From: an uncultured Christensenellaceae bacterium
GTDB lineage: Bacteria; Bacillota; Clostridia; Christensenellales; Pumilibacteraceae
DNA length: 47,173 bases
Direction: 5' to 3'
Assembly (NCBI GenBank): GCA_910587805.1
Contig: CAJUNM010000003.1
Span: forward strand, 1 to 47,173
In this document: positions 23,170-33,188 of the stretch, piece after piece
Layout of the letters: each line of letters starts with the position of its first letter
Position numbering within the stretch: position 1 is the stretch's first letter
Notes under the pieces: generated by a model
Database searches by the model: none
Told to the model about the DNA's origin: nothing
Seen by the model: only the letters and a program-made list of their open reading frames with translations
Made by a program: the position numbers and the translations under genes

Positions 23170-24762
23170 ATGAAAACGGACATCGAAATCGCCTACGAGG
23201 CAAAGCCTCAACCGATCGAAAAGATCGCCGCCAAGCTCGGTATAAAGAATTTGTACCGCTACGGCGACCACGTTGCAAAGGTCGCGCCCGCCGATTCGCC
23301 CAAAGCCAAGATCGTTCTCGTTACGGCTATCAATCCTACGCCTGCGGGCGAGGGCAAGTCTACGGTGTCGATAGGGCTTGCGGACGGGCTTAACCGCATA
23401 GGCAAGAATACGGCGCTCGCGCTCCGCGAGCCGTCGCTCGGTCCCGTTTTCGGCATGAAGGGCGGCGCGACGGGCGGCGGCATGGCGCAGATAATCCCTA
23501 TGGACGACATCAACCTGCACTTCACGGGCGATCTGCATGCCATAACCGCGGCGAACAATCTGCTGTGTTCCATGATAGACAACAGCATATACTTCGGCAA
23601 TCCGCTGCACATAGCGAAGGTCACGTTCAACCGTTGCATGGACTGCAACGATCGCGCGCTTCGCTCGATAATAGTCGGCATGCCCGGCAATGCGCGCGAG
23701 GATTGCTTTAACATAACCGCGGCGTCCGAGATAATGGCGACGCTCTGCCTCGCGTCCGACTTCGAGGACCTCAAGGTGCGGCTCGGCAGGATCATCATCG
23801 GCTATGATTACGACGGCAAACCCGTTACGGCGGGCGAGCTGGAAGCCAACAACGCAATGGCGGTATTGCTCAAGGACGCGGCAAAACCCAATCTCGTCCA
23901 AACGCTCGAGGGTACGCCCGCGTTCGTGCACGGCGGTCCGTTCGCCAACATCGCGCACGGCTGTAACTCCGTTATTGCCACGAAGACCGCGGCAAGCTAT
24001 GCCGACTATGTTGTGACCGAAGCAGGTTTCGGCGCCGACCTCGGCGCGGAAAAGTTCTATGACGTCAAGTGCCGCACTTCCGGCATCGTTCCGAGCTGCA
24101 CCGTGCTCGTCGCGACGATACGCGCGCTCAAGTACGGCGGTAACGGCGATCTCGTTGCCGGACTCGGCAATCTCGAAAAGCACATTCAAAACATTATAAA
24201 CGTGTTCGGTCAAAACCTCGTTGTAGCCATCAACAGATTTACAGACGATACTCAAGCCGAGATCGATACCGTTTCCGCGGCATGCAAAAAGCTTGGCGCA
24301 AACGCCGTGCTGTGCGAGTGCTGGGCAAAAGGCGGCGCGGGCGCGGAAAAGCTCGCCGAGGCGGTCGTCAAAGCCGCGAGCGGCAAAGCCAAACTCACGT
24401 TCGCTTACGACGACGGCGATACTTTGATCGAAAAGACCGAAAAAGTCGCGACGAAGATATACGGCGCATCGAACGTAGTGTGGACGAACAAGGCGAAAAA
24501 GAGCCTCGAAAAAATGCTGCCGCTCGGCGTTGACAAACTTCCGATCTGCATTGCCAAAACGCAATACTCGCTGTCCGACGATCCCAAAAAGCTCGGACGT
24601 CCCGAGGGCTTTACCGTTACCGTTCGCGACGTACAGTACCGCGCGGGCGCGGGCTTTGCCGTAGTGGTAGCCGGAGATATTCTGCTCATGCCCGGGCTTT
24701 CGCGCAAGCCGAACGCAGTAGGTATGAAAATCGAAAACGGCAAGATTTCGGGCTTGTTTTAA
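23170..24762 (+). CDS. fhs: Formate-tetrahydrofolate ligase
   Basis: The 530-residue cytosolic enzyme makes 10-formyl-THF from formate, THF and ATP. It feeds one-carbon metabolism (purines, formyl-Met) and, in acetogens, the methyl branch of acetyl-CoA synthesis. The P-loop TPAGEGKST lies near residue 57, and the family signature LREPSLGPVFGMKGGATGG follows. Further conserved segments are TGDLHAITAANNLL and a C-terminal MPGLSRKPNA. It is slightly shorter than many homologues (about 555). No other Wood-Ljungdahl genes occur in the window, so acetogenesis is not implied. Confidence 0.97.
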   Translation: MKTDIEIAYEAKPQPIEKIAAKLGIKNLYRYGDHVAKVAPADSPKAKIVLVTAINPTPAGEGKSTVSIGLADGLNRIGKNTALALREPSLGPVFGMKGGATGGGMAQIIPMDDINLHFTGDLHAITAANNLLCSMIDNSIYFGNPLHIAKVTFNRCMDCNDRALRSIIVGMPGNAREDCFNITAASEIMATLCLASDFEDLKVRLGRIIIGYDYDGKPVTAGELEANNAMAVLLKDAAKPNLVQTLEGTPAFVHGGPFANIAHGCNSVIATKTAASYADYVVTEAGFGADLGAEKFYDVKCRTSGIVPSCTVLVATIRALKYGGNGDLVAGLGNLEKHIQNIINVFGQNLVVAINRFTDDTQAEIDTVSAACKKLGANAVLCECWAKGGAGAEKLAEAVVKAASGKAKLTFAYDDGDTLIEKTEKVATKIYGASNVVWTNKAKKSLEKMLPLGVDKLPICIAKTQYSLSDDPKKLGRPEGFTVTVRDVQYRAGAGFAVVVAGDILLMPGLSRKPNAVGMKIENGKISGLF

Positions 24763-24763
24763 T

Positions 24764-24781
24764 CGCTCGAAGTTTCGAGCG
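24764..24781. other. Perfect hairpin between fhs and glnS
   Basis: CGCTCGAA-GT-TTCGAGCG is a perfect 8-bp inverted repeat just after the fhs stop. No T tract follows, so it is not a classical terminator. It may stabilise the upstream mRNA end. Confidence 0.5.
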
Positions 24782-24835
24782 TGAATGAGCGACAGCAAAA
24801 GATATTTGCTTAATAACGATACAAGGAACGATTGT

Positions 24836-26497
24836 ATGGATAATAAAGACATAACTCCGTCCAACTTTATCGAGGACGTTATAGCGCAAGACATCGCGAG
24901 CGGGCGCATTACCGCGCCCGTGATGCGATTCCCGCCCGAACCGAACGGAAGACTGCATATAGGTCATGCCAAAGCCGCGTGTTTCAATTTTTCCACTGCC
25001 GCTAAGTTCGGCGGCAAGTGCAATCTGCGCTTTGACGACACCAATCCCGTAAAGGAAGATGCGGACTTTTGCGATCAGATCGAACGCGATATACGCTGGC
25101 TCGGGTTCGAGCCTGCCGGCGTGTTCTATGCGTCCGAATATTTCGAGTTTATGCGCGACTGCGCGGTAGATCTTCTCAAGCGCGGACTTGCTTACGTGGA
25201 CGACGCCGCGCCCGACGAGATACGCGCTATGCGCGGCACGCTCACGTCGCCCGGCGTCAACAGCCCGTCGCGGTCGAGGTCTGTCAAAGAGAATCTCGCG
25301 CTGTTCGACAAGATGCAGCGAGGCGACGTGCCCGACGGCGGCATGGTGGTGCGAGCGAAGATAGACATGAGTTCGCCCAATATGAACATGCGCGATCCCG
25401 TGATATACAGAGTTTTGCACGCGCCGCATCATCGCACGGGCGATAAGTGGTGCATCTATCCCATGTACGATTTCGCGCACCCGATCGAGGATGCGGTGGA
25501 GCACATAACGCACTCGTGCTGTTCGCTCGAGTTCGAGGATCACAGACCGCTTTACGATTGGGTAATCGCCAACTGTCCCGTGCCGAGCAAGCCGCGTCAG
25601 CTCGAGTTTGCGCGGCTCAATATCACCGATACGGTGATGAGCAAGCGTTACTTAAAGCAGCTCGTGGATTGCGGTGCGGCGGACGGCTGGGACGATCCGC
25701 GCATGCCCACGCTTTCGGGTTTGCGTAGGCGCGGTGTGCCGGCGCACGCGATCGTTGCGTTCTGCAACGAAGTGGGGCTTGCCAAGTCCGTGAGCACTGT
25801 CGATGCGGCGCAGTTTTACGACTGCGTGAGAGACGAACTCAACGCCACGGCGAAGCGATATATGGTCGTGCCCGATCCCGTGGAACTCGATATAATCAAT
25901 CTCGATAAAGATTACGAACAGATCATAGAAGTTACCGAGGGCGGAGAGTATGCAGTGCCGCACCGCACCGCGACCGATCCCGAAACGTCCGCTACGCCGA
26001 TTGTGACGCGTAAAATGCGGCTTTCGCCTCGGCTTTATATCAACCGCGAAGATTTTATGGCAGATCCGCCCAAAGGGTATCATCGTTTGGTTCCGAACGG
26101 GCTTGCGCGGCTCAAGGGCGCGTTCATAATCCGATGCGTCGGGTTCGATACGGACGAGAACGGCAATGTAACAAAGATACGCGCGGAAAAAACCGACGAG
26201 GTAAAAGCGAAAGGCGTTCTGCAATGGATAGACCGCGATACCGCCGTCGATATAACGATAAACCGCTTATGCGCGCTCGTGCCAGACGGCGACGGAAATA
26301 CGGAATTTTCCGAACGCATAAACCGCGATTCGCTCGTCAGATGTTCTGCCAAAGCCGAGCGCGGCGTTTCGGATCTGCCCGCCGGCGAGGCGGTTCAGTT
26401 CTTTCGCATCGGGTATTTCGCGCGAGACAGCAAAGACGAAAACGCGTTCAATTGCACGGTCGAGTTGAAATCGTCGTACAAGGGAATAAAGAATTAA
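24836..26497 (+). CDS. glnS: Glutaminyl-tRNA synthetase
   Basis: The 553-residue class I synthetase attaches glutamine to tRNA-Gln. It has the HIGH-type motif FPPEPNGRLHIGHAKAA, the GlnRS segment NLRFDDTNPVKED and the KMSKS-equivalent DTVMSKRYLKQLV. The C-terminal anticodon-binding beta-barrels contain the FFRIGYFARDSK signature. Length equals that of E. coli GlnRS. The ATG at 24836 has AAGGA at the right distance; an ATG at 24785 would add 17 residues outside the family. Many Bacillota rely on the GatCAB amidation route instead, so direct glutaminylation here may have been acquired (inference). Confidence 0.95.
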   Translation: MDNKDITPSNFIEDVIAQDIASGRITAPVMRFPPEPNGRLHIGHAKAACFNFSTAAKFGGKCNLRFDDTNPVKEDADFCDQIERDIRWLGFEPAGVFYASEYFEFMRDCAVDLLKRGLAYVDDAAPDEIRAMRGTLTSPGVNSPSRSRSVKENLALFDKMQRGDVPDGGMVVRAKIDMSSPNMNMRDPVIYRVLHAPHHRTGDKWCIYPMYDFAHPIEDAVEHITHSCCSLEFEDHRPLYDWVIANCPVPSKPRQLEFARLNITDTVMSKRYLKQLVDCGAADGWDDPRMPTLSGLRRRGVPAHAIVAFCNEVGLAKSVSTVDAAQFYDCVRDELNATAKRYMVVPDPVELDIINLDKDYEQIIEVTEGGEYAVPHRTATDPETSATPIVTRKMRLSPRLYINREDFMADPPKGYHRLVPNGLARLKGAFIIRCVGFDTDENGNVTKIRAEKTDEVKAKGVLQWIDRDTAVDITINRLCALVPDGDGNTEFSERINRDSLVRCSAKAERGVSDLPAGEAVQFFRIGYFARDSKDENAFNCTVELKSSYKGIKN

Positions 26498-26515
26498 GCA
26501 TCAAGGAGACGTATC

Positions 26516-27352
26516 ATGAAACTTCTCGTTACAGGCGGATCGGGATTTATAGGCAAGGCGTTCGTAAAAGCGTACCGCGGCGCGTTTGATATTACCGCGC
26601 CTACGCACGCTCAAATGAACCTTTCGGACGTGCGCGCCATCGACAAGTATTTCAAGGCGCACAGACCGGACGCAGTGGTCCATCTTGCCGGCGTCGCGGA
26701 AAAGGCGACGGGCGCGGCGCTCGAAGCCGACGATCTTATAATGTTCAAGAACATACAGTACATGTCGATCGTGTACGGAGTCAAAAAGCTCGTTATCATA
26801 GGCTCGGGCGCGGAGTTCGACCGCAGCCGCCCTATATCTAACATAAGCGAGAGCGCGATAGGCGAGCTTGTGCCGACCGACGGGTACGGATTGGGTAAGT
26901 ATTTGATCCATGCGCTTGCGCAAAAGGATAAGATAACTACCGAACTCAGGATTTTCGACGTTTTCGGCGCGGGCGGCAAAGGCGTTATCGACAAGATCGT
27001 CGCGGCGGGCGCAAAACGCAAAAAGCAGATAACGCTCGCGCGCGACCGCGTGGTCAGCGCGATATATATCGACGACGCGGTAAAAGTTATAGGCGAAGTA
27101 ATAAAACGGGATATTCCCAAAGGCGATTACAATCTCGTCGCCGCAGAGCCTGTGAGCTATCTCGATATAGCCAAGTCGGTCAAGCGCGCGGTGCGTAAGG
27201 AAGGCGGAGATATAGAGATAGTCGTTAAAAAAGACGGGCAAGACCTCGAATATACCGCGTCCAACGCAAAGCTTTGCTCGGCGCTGCCCGTAAAATTGAG
27301 CGCGGTATCGGCGAGCGTCAAAAAGCTTTACGAGCAAATAAAATACAAATAA
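26516..27352 (+). CDS. NAD-dependent epimerase/dehydratase (extended SDR)
   Basis: The 278-residue protein begins with the dinucleotide-binding motif VTGGSGFIGKAF. It carries VVHLAGVAEK, the catalytic Tyr/Lys in DGYGLGKYL (Y-x-x-x-K) and a substrate-domain loop, so it is an extended short-chain dehydrogenase acting on a nucleotide sugar or similar. The exact substrate cannot be read. It is shorter than GalE (which is also in this window). Ribosome binding site AAGGAGACG; 18 bases after glnS and 37 before alaS, so it sits within a tRNA-synthetase operon. Confidence 0.88.
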   Translation: MKLLVTGGSGFIGKAFVKAYRGAFDITAPTHAQMNLSDVRAIDKYFKAHRPDAVVHLAGVAEKATGAALEADDLIMFKNIQYMSIVYGVKKLVIIGSGAEFDRSRPISNISESAIGELVPTDGYGLGKYLIHALAQKDKITTELRIFDVFGAGGKGVIDKIVAAGAKRKKQITLARDRVVSAIYIDDAVKVIGEVIKRDIPKGDYNLVAAEPVSYLDIAKSVKRAVRKEGGDIEIVVKKDGQDLEYTASNAKLCSALPVKLSAVSASVKKLYEQIKYK

Positions 27353-27389
27353 TATAAAAATACATATCTACACGAGGCGATATAATATC

Positions 27390-29174
27390 ATGAAGCTTAC
27401 AAGCGAACAATTGCGCAATAAATGGATGAAGTTCTTTTCCGACCGCGGGCATACGCCCATATCGAGCGCGTCGCTCATTCCCGAAAACGACCCGACAGTG
27501 TTGTTTACAACCGCAGGTATGCACCCGCTCGTGCCGTACCTTTTGGGTCAGCCGCATCCGTGCGGCAAACGTTTGTGCGACACGCAAAAGTGCGTGCGTA
27601 CGGGCGACATCGACGAAGTCGGCGATGCTACGCACTGCACGTTTTTCGAGATGCTCGGTAATTGGAGTCTCGGCGATTATTTCAAGGACGAGATGGTGCC
27701 GTGGAGCTACGAGTTTTTGACGAAAGAACTCGGGCTTGATTCCGACAGACTCGCCGTGACGGTGTTCGAGGGCGACAGCGATTGCCCGCGCGACACAAAG
27801 ACCGCCGCGCTTTGGGAAAAGTGCGGGATAAAGAAAGAAAACATTTTCTATCTCGGCAAAAAACATAACTGGTGGGGACCCGCGGGACAGACCGGTCCGT
27901 GCGGATCGGACACCGAGATGTTCGTCGATACGGGCAAGCCGAAGTGCTCGCCCGAGTGCTCGCCCGCATGCGACTGCGGCAAGTACGTAGAAATCTGGAA
28001 CGATGTGTTTATGGAGTTCAACAAGAACGCCGACGGTTCGTTCAGTCCGCTCAAGCAAAAGAACGTTGACACGGGAATGGGTTTCGAGCGCGCGCTTATG
28101 AACGTGAACGGACTGAAGTCCGTCTACGATACCGACGTGTTTATGCCTATCGTCGATAAGATAAAAGAGCTGTCCGGAACGGGCGCGGACAATGCCGCGG
28201 AAGAGACTTTGCGCGCGGTGCGCGTCGTTGCCGACCATATACGCACTTCTACGTTTATCATAGGCGACGAACGCGGCGTTACGCCGTCAAACGTCGATCA
28301 GGGCTATATCTTGCGCAGGCTTCTGCGTCGCGCGATTCGGTTCGGGGCTACGATCGGTTTGAAGCCGGGCGACTACTCCGCCGTAGCGAATACCGTGGTC
28401 GATATTTACAAAGACGTTTATCCCGAGCTTGCCGCCGCGCGCGAAAAGATCAAAACGGAGATCGACGAAGAGCAAGCGCGGTTCGAGCGCACGCTCGAAA
28501 ACGGCATCAAGGAGTTCGAGAAGCTCTGCAAGTACGTTCAAGGCGATACGATACCCGGGAAATCGGCGTTCAGGCTTTACGACACGTACGGATTCCCGCT
28601 CGAAATGACTGTTGAAATGGCGCGCGAGCGCGGGTTCAAAGTCGATATCGACGGGTTTAACAAACGGTTCGAGGAACACCGCAATCTGTCGCACGCGGGC
28701 GCGGAACAGCGATTCAAGGGCGGGCTTGCCGATACGGGCGAGCTTACGGCGCGGCTTCACACCGCCACGCATCTCATGCACAAGGCGCTCAAAGACGTGC
28801 TCAACGACCCCAATGTCAATCAGCGCGGTTCCAACATCACGCCCGAGCGATTGAGGTTCGACTTCTCGTTCGGCAGAGCCATGACTCCCGAAGAGGTCAA
28901 AGCCGTTGAGGACAAGGTGAACGAGGCTATTGCCGCAAACGCAGAAATAACTTGCGAGGAAATGACAGTCGAAGACGCCAAGGCTGCGGGCGCGGTCGGG
29001 TTGTTTGCGTCCAAATACGGCGAAAAAGTCAAAGTATACACCATGGGCAAGTTCAGTAAAGAGATTTGCGGCGGACCGCATGCGGCGCGCACGGGCGAGC
29101 TTGGGCATTTCCGCATAGTAAAAGAGCAGAGCAGTTCGGCCGGCGTTCGCCGAATAAAAGCAGTGCTGGAGTAA
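27390..29174 (+). CDS. alaS: Alanyl-tRNA synthetase lacking the C-terminal C-Ala region
   Basis: The 594-residue enzyme has the catalytic domain (LRNKWMKFFSDRGH, FTTAGMHPLVPYLLG, a VWN-like EIWNDVFMEFNK). The tRNA-recognition helices follow, and then the editing domain with the zinc motifs TATHLMHKA and CGGPHAARTGELG. It stops directly after KEQSSSAGVRRIKAVLE. Typical AlaRS continues for about 280 more residues (DHHA1/C-Ala, dimerisation and tRNA elbow binding). No second ORF encoding that part follows. A cysteine-rich insert (PKCSPECSPACDCGK) lies in the catalytic domain. The sequence up to the stop is intact, so this is a short form rather than an obvious pseudogene. Confidence 0.95.
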   Translation: MKLTSEQLRNKWMKFFSDRGHTPISSASLIPENDPTVLFTTAGMHPLVPYLLGQPHPCGKRLCDTQKCVRTGDIDEVGDATHCTFFEMLGNWSLGDYFKDEMVPWSYEFLTKELGLDSDRLAVTVFEGDSDCPRDTKTAALWEKCGIKKENIFYLGKKHNWWGPAGQTGPCGSDTEMFVDTGKPKCSPECSPACDCGKYVEIWNDVFMEFNKNADGSFSPLKQKNVDTGMGFERALMNVNGLKSVYDTDVFMPIVDKIKELSGTGADNAAEETLRAVRVVADHIRTSTFIIGDERGVTPSNVDQGYILRRLLRRAIRFGATIGLKPGDYSAVANTVVDIYKDVYPELAAAREKIKTEIDEEQARFERTLENGIKEFEKLCKYVQGDTIPGKSAFRLYDTYGFPLEMTVEMARERGFKVDIDGFNKRFEEHRNLSHAGAEQRFKGGLADTGELTARLHTATHLMHKALKDVLNDPNVNQRGSNITPERLRFDFSFGRAMTPEEVKAVEDKVNEAIAANAEITCEEMTVEDAKAAGAVGLFASKYGEKVKVYTMGKFSKEICGGPHAARTGELGHFRIVKEQSSSAGVRRIKAVLE

Positions 29175-29310
29175 TTGAGAATTAAAATTAAGAATTTGGA
29201 TTTTGGCGCCTGCGGCGCATTAGGTCGATTCTTCGGTACGCAAAAAAATTTCTATACTTGCACACTCGATCAAGCAATACACGATATCAACCAATCAGCC
29301 TAAGGCTGTA
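29172..29310. repeat. Intergenic repeats between alaS and leuS
   Basis: An AATTAAAATTAAG run after the alaS stop (29172-29203) is followed by GGCGCCTGCGGCGC, a diverged GATTCTTCGGTACGCAAAAAAA piece (29223-29250) and an AATCAGCCTAAGGCTG element (29293-29308). No gene or tRNA-sensing leader is visible. Confidence 0.6.
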
Positions 29311-29324
29311 ATAAAGGCACGAAT

Positions 29325-31754
29325 ATGAACAGAAACGAAATCGAAACCAAGTGGCAAAAAAAATGGCGCGAAAGCGGCATAGATACGTTCGATGCAAAAG
29401 CGGACGGTGAAAAATGCTATGTGCTCGAAATGCTGCCGTACCCGTCGGGTGCGAAATTGCACATGGGGCATTGGTACAATTACGGGCTTGCCGATTCGTA
29501 TGCGCGGTTCATGCGCATGAACGGCAAAAACGTGTTTCAGCCGATGGGGTTCGACGCGTTCGGTCTGCCCGCCGAGAACTATGCGATCAAAACGGGCGTG
29601 CATCCCAAGGACAGCACGGACGCGAACATAGAGACTATGGAGCGGCAATTGCGAGACATGGGCACAATGGTCGATTGGTCGCACGAGTTCCGCACATGCG
29701 CGCCCGATTATTACAAATGGACGCAATGGCTGTTTTTGCAGCTTTATAAAAACGGACTTGCGTATCAAAAGAAAGCGCCTGTCAATTTCTGCCCGTCGTG
29801 TCAGACCGTCATAGCAAACGAACAGGTTGTAGACGGCAAGTGCGAGCGATGCAAGACCGAAGTTGTGCACAAAGAAATGACGCAGTGGTTCTTTAAGATA
29901 ACCGACTATGCCGAGCGGCTGCTGTCGGGGCTTGACTCGCTCGATTGGCCCGAAAAGACAAAGACCATGCAGCGCAATTGGATAGGCAAGTCGGTCGGCG
30001 GCGAAGTGGTGTTCGATCTCGAAAAGCCCAACGGCGATATTAAAAATATCACGGTGTTCACGACGCGCGCGGATACTTTATACGGCGTGAGCTATGTTGT
30101 TCTCGCACCCGAGCATCCGTATGTTCCCGCGCTCACCGTGCCGAAACAAAAAGCCTCCGTCGAAAAGTATATCGCGGACGCCGCAAAGCGCACTGAGATA
30201 GAGCGCACTTCGGCGACCAAGGAAAAGACGGGCGTGTTCACGGGCAGTTATTGCATCAATCCCGTAAACGGCGAGCGCGTTCCCGTATATATCGCGGACT
30301 ACTGCCTGTCCACTTACGGCACGGGCGCGGTCATGGGCGTTGCGGCGCACGACACGCGCGACTACGCCTTTGCGCTCAAGAACAAACTCGAGATCAAGCG
30401 CGTTATAAAAGGCGCAACCGCCGAAACAGACGATTGTTTGCCGTTCACCGAGTACGGCATTATGACCGACAGCGGCGAATTTACGGGCATGCCGAGCGCG
30501 GAAGGCAAGATTGCCGTGCTCGAAAAACTCGAAAAGTCCGGACACGGCGGAAAAAAGATAAACTATCGCATGCGCGATTGGTCTGTGTCGCGTCAAAGAT
30601 ATTGGGGCGCGCCCATTCCGATGATATATTGCGAGCATTGCGGCGCAGTGCCCGTGCCCGAAAAGGATCTGCCCGTGCAGCTTCCGTACGGCGTCAATTT
30701 CACGCCCGACGGCAAATCGCCGCTCGCGCGCTGTCCGGAGTTTGTCGAGACGGTATGTCCGATCTGCGGCAAGCCCGCCCGCCGCGAGACCGATACGCTC
30801 GATACTTTCGTGTGCTCGTCGTGGTACTATCTGCGTTATCCGGACGCGCACAATTCCGACGCGCCGTTCGATAAGACTACGGTCAATAAAATGCTGCCCG
30901 TCGATTGTTATGTCGGCGGAGCGGAGCATGCTTGCACGCACTTGCTGTATTCGCGGTTCATAACAAAGGTGTTGCACGATCTCGGGCATTTGGAGTTTGA
31001 AGAGCCGTTCAAGCGGCTCGTGCACCAAGGCGTCATTCTCGGTCCGGACGGGTACAGAATGAGTAAATCACGCGGCAACGTCATTTCCGCAGACCCGCTT
31101 ATAGAAAAGTACGGCTCTGACGCGTTGCGGTTGTATTTGATGTTCGGGTTCGATTATACCGAAGGCGGTCCGTGGTCGGACGGCGGCATAGCGTCGTGCG
31201 CAAAGTTTATGGACAGAGTGGAACGGCTTGTAATGGAAGTAAAGGACGAGACGTCGAACGCCGCCGCAGACAGCAAGCTCGATTACGATATTAACTATTG
31301 CGTCAAGCAGGTGCGCGCCGATATACCCGAATTCGGGTTTAACACCGCCGTCGCGCGGTGCATGGAGCTTGTGAACGCGATGTACCGTTACCGCGGCGAA
31401 AAGAACTTTTCGGCTGCGTACCTCAAAGCCGCGCTCGAAACGCTCGTCAGAGTAATGGCTCCGCTCGCGCCGCATTTTTGCGAAGAACTCAACGAACTGA
31501 TGGGCGGAACCGAGTCGTTGTTTACGCAGAGTTATCCCGTATGCGACGAAAGCAAGCTTGTTAAAGCGACCGTCGAATACGCCGTTCAGCTCAATTCCAA
31601 AATAAAATGCAAAGTGGTATTGCCGAGCGGGTTGCCCGTGCCGGAGCTTCAAAAGCTCGCGTTGGACGATTCGGACGTAAAAGCCGCGCTCGAGGGAAGG
31701 ACGCCCAAAAAGATAATAGTTATTCCCGAACGGCTGATAAACATAATAATATAA
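29325..31754 (+). CDS. leuS: Leucyl-tRNA synthetase
   Basis: The 809-residue class I synthetase carries the HIGH motif in YPSGAKLHMGHW, CP1 editing-domain signatures (TTRADTLYGVSYVVLAPEHP, YGTGAVMGVAAHD) and the LeuRS-specific DWSVSRQRYWG. Zinc-like cysteine pairs (CEHCG, CPICG) and KMSKS as RMSKSRGNV are also present, followed by the anticodon-binding domain. Full length for the bacterial type. It is probably in the same directional block as glnS and alaS, separated from alaS by 150 bases of repeats. Confidence 0.97.
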   Translation: MNRNEIETKWQKKWRESGIDTFDAKADGEKCYVLEMLPYPSGAKLHMGHWYNYGLADSYARFMRMNGKNVFQPMGFDAFGLPAENYAIKTGVHPKDSTDANIETMERQLRDMGTMVDWSHEFRTCAPDYYKWTQWLFLQLYKNGLAYQKKAPVNFCPSCQTVIANEQVVDGKCERCKTEVVHKEMTQWFFKITDYAERLLSGLDSLDWPEKTKTMQRNWIGKSVGGEVVFDLEKPNGDIKNITVFTTRADTLYGVSYVVLAPEHPYVPALTVPKQKASVEKYIADAAKRTEIERTSATKEKTGVFTGSYCINPVNGERVPVYIADYCLSTYGTGAVMGVAAHDTRDYAFALKNKLEIKRVIKGATAETDDCLPFTEYGIMTDSGEFTGMPSAEGKIAVLEKLEKSGHGGKKINYRMRDWSVSRQRYWGAPIPMIYCEHCGAVPVPEKDLPVQLPYGVNFTPDGKSPLARCPEFVETVCPICGKPARRETDTLDTFVCSSWYYLRYPDAHNSDAPFDKTTVNKMLPVDCYVGGAEHACTHLLYSRFITKVLHDLGHLEFEEPFKRLVHQGVILGPDGYRMSKSRGNVISADPLIEKYGSDALRLYLMFGFDYTEGGPWSDGGIASCAKFMDRVERLVMEVKDETSNAAADSKLDYDINYCVKQVRADIPEFGFNTAVARCMELVNAMYRYRGEKNFSAAYLKAALETLVRVMAPLAPHFCEELNELMGGTESLFTQSYPVCDESKLVKATVEYAVQLNSKIKCKVVLPSGLPVPELQKLALDDSDVKAALEGRTPKKIIVIPERLINIII

Positions 31755-31945
31755 TTAAGGATTCGGAATTATCGGGCGGCTTCGCCGCGTTAAGGACGAG
31801 ATTTTCGGCGCGCAGAAAATGGCGCAGAATAGCCTGCGGTTGCCGCGTAGGACAATAACTGTCGGGACGGGTATTGCTGTTTGCGTAGTATAAACAGCTG
31901 TGCGCGTTAGCGCGTTTTGCGCGTGCCGAAGAATCAATCCTAAAA
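31752..31945. repeat. Composite dispersed repeats between leuS and galE
   Basis: AATTAAGGATTCGGAATT at the leuS stop is followed by a diverged copy of the composite repeat: GCCGCGTTAAGG, GAGATTTTCGGCGCGCAGAAAA, and CGGGACGGGTATTGCTGTTTGCG as the tail. An inverted GCCGAAGAATC piece lies near 31926. The rest up to 31997 is AT-rich leader. Confidence 0.65.
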
Positions 31946-31997
31946 AAACCATATAACCATTATAACCTTATATTTTTAACGGAGGCACGGTCTATAT

Positions 31998-33017
31998 ATG
32001 AAAATTTTGGTCACCGGCGGTGCGGGCTATATCGGATCGCATACGTGCGTCGAACTCGTAAAAGCGGGGCACGAGCCGATCGTTGTCGATAATTATTGCA
32101 ATTCGTTTCCCGAGGCATTGGCGCGAGTACGAAAGATAACGGGCAAAAATATCGTCGGTTACGATGCGGACATTCGCGACCGCGCCGCGCTGTCGGAGAT
32201 ATTCGGTAAGCACAAGATAGATTACGTCATTCATTTTGCCGGACTTAAGGCGGTAGGCGAATCATGCGCCAAACCTCTCGAATATTACGATAATAACATT
32301 TGCGGCACGCTCACGCTCCTCGAGGTCATGCGCGAGCATGACTGCAAGCGTATAGTGTTCAGTTCGTCGGCTACTGTCTACGGCACGCCCGAACGTTTGC
32401 CGCTCGACGAGCAATGCCGCGTGGGCGGCACGACCAATCCGTACGGAACGAGCAAGCTTTATCAAGAAGGTATCCTTCGCGACCTTTATGCGTCCGATAA
32501 CGGTTGGACGGTCGTCATTTTGCGGTATTTCAATCCCGTAGGCGCGCACGAAAGCGGGTTGATCGGAGAAGACCCGCAAGGTATCCCTAATAATCTCACT
32601 CCGTACATTGGCAGAGTGGTTACGGGCAGACTCGAAAAGATAAACGTGTTCGGCAACGATTACGATACGCCCGACGGTACGGGGGTGCGCGACTATATTC
32701 ATGTCGTGGACCTTGCGAAAGGTCACGTTGCGGCTATCGATAAGATCGACGGCTCCGGCGTTTATACGTACAATCTCGGCACGGGCAACGGTTACAGCGT
32801 TTTGGACGTTATACATGCGTTCGAGCGCGCTTGCGGGCATAAATTGCCGTATGCGATCGCGCCGCGCCGTCAAGGCGACGTTGACGCCAATTATGCCGAC
32901 GCATCCAAAGCCGAAGCCGAACTCGAATGGCGGGCTATGCTCACGCTCGACGATATGTGCGCGTCCGTAGTTAAATGGATGACGCTCAATCCCAATGGAT
33001 ACAAAAGTAATGAGTAA
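31998..33017 (+). CDS. galE: UDP-glucose 4-epimerase
   Basis: The 339-residue enzyme interconverts UDP-glucose and UDP-galactose using bound NAD, for galactose use and surface glycans. It shows VTGGAGYIGSH at the N-terminus, VIHFAGLKAVGES, FSSSATVYG with the catalytic Ser, and NPYGTSKLYQE with Tyr-x-x-x-Lys. The GalE-specific region VFGNDYDTPDGTGVRDYIHVVDLA follows. Length is typical. A good terminator follows. A GGAGG site about 13 bases upstream of the ATG is present but somewhat distant. Confidence 0.97.
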   Translation: MKILVTGGAGYIGSHTCVELVKAGHEPIVVDNYCNSFPEALARVRKITGKNIVGYDADIRDRAALSEIFGKHKIDYVIHFAGLKAVGESCAKPLEYYDNNICGTLTLLEVMREHDCKRIVFSSSATVYGTPERLPLDEQCRVGGTTNPYGTSKLYQEGILRDLYASDNGWTVVILRYFNPVGAHESGLIGEDPQGIPNNLTPYIGRVVTGRLEKINVFGNDYDTPDGTGVRDYIHVVDLAKGHVAAIDKIDGSGVYTYNLGTGNGYSVLDVIHAFERACGHKLPYAIAPRRQGDVDANYADASKAEAELEWRAMLTLDDMCASVVKWMTLNPNGYKSNE

Positions 33018-33050
33018 TTCTTTAATTTAATATCTTTGCATTTTTCTATG

Positions 33051-33084
33051 GAGTAAACGTTGGAAACGGCGTTTACTCTTTTTT
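33051..33084 (+). terminator. Terminator of galE
   Basis: GAGTAAACG (33051-33059) pairs perfectly with CGTTTACTC (33070-33078), followed by TTTTTT. Confidence 0.85.
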
Positions 33085-33188
33085 ATAAAGTTGAGATAAT
33101 AACGAAAGGACGGGGTTTTATAAATACGCATATTGCATTACCACATAGACAAAGATTAAAATTTCATTAGAAAATATATGTCAAATAA

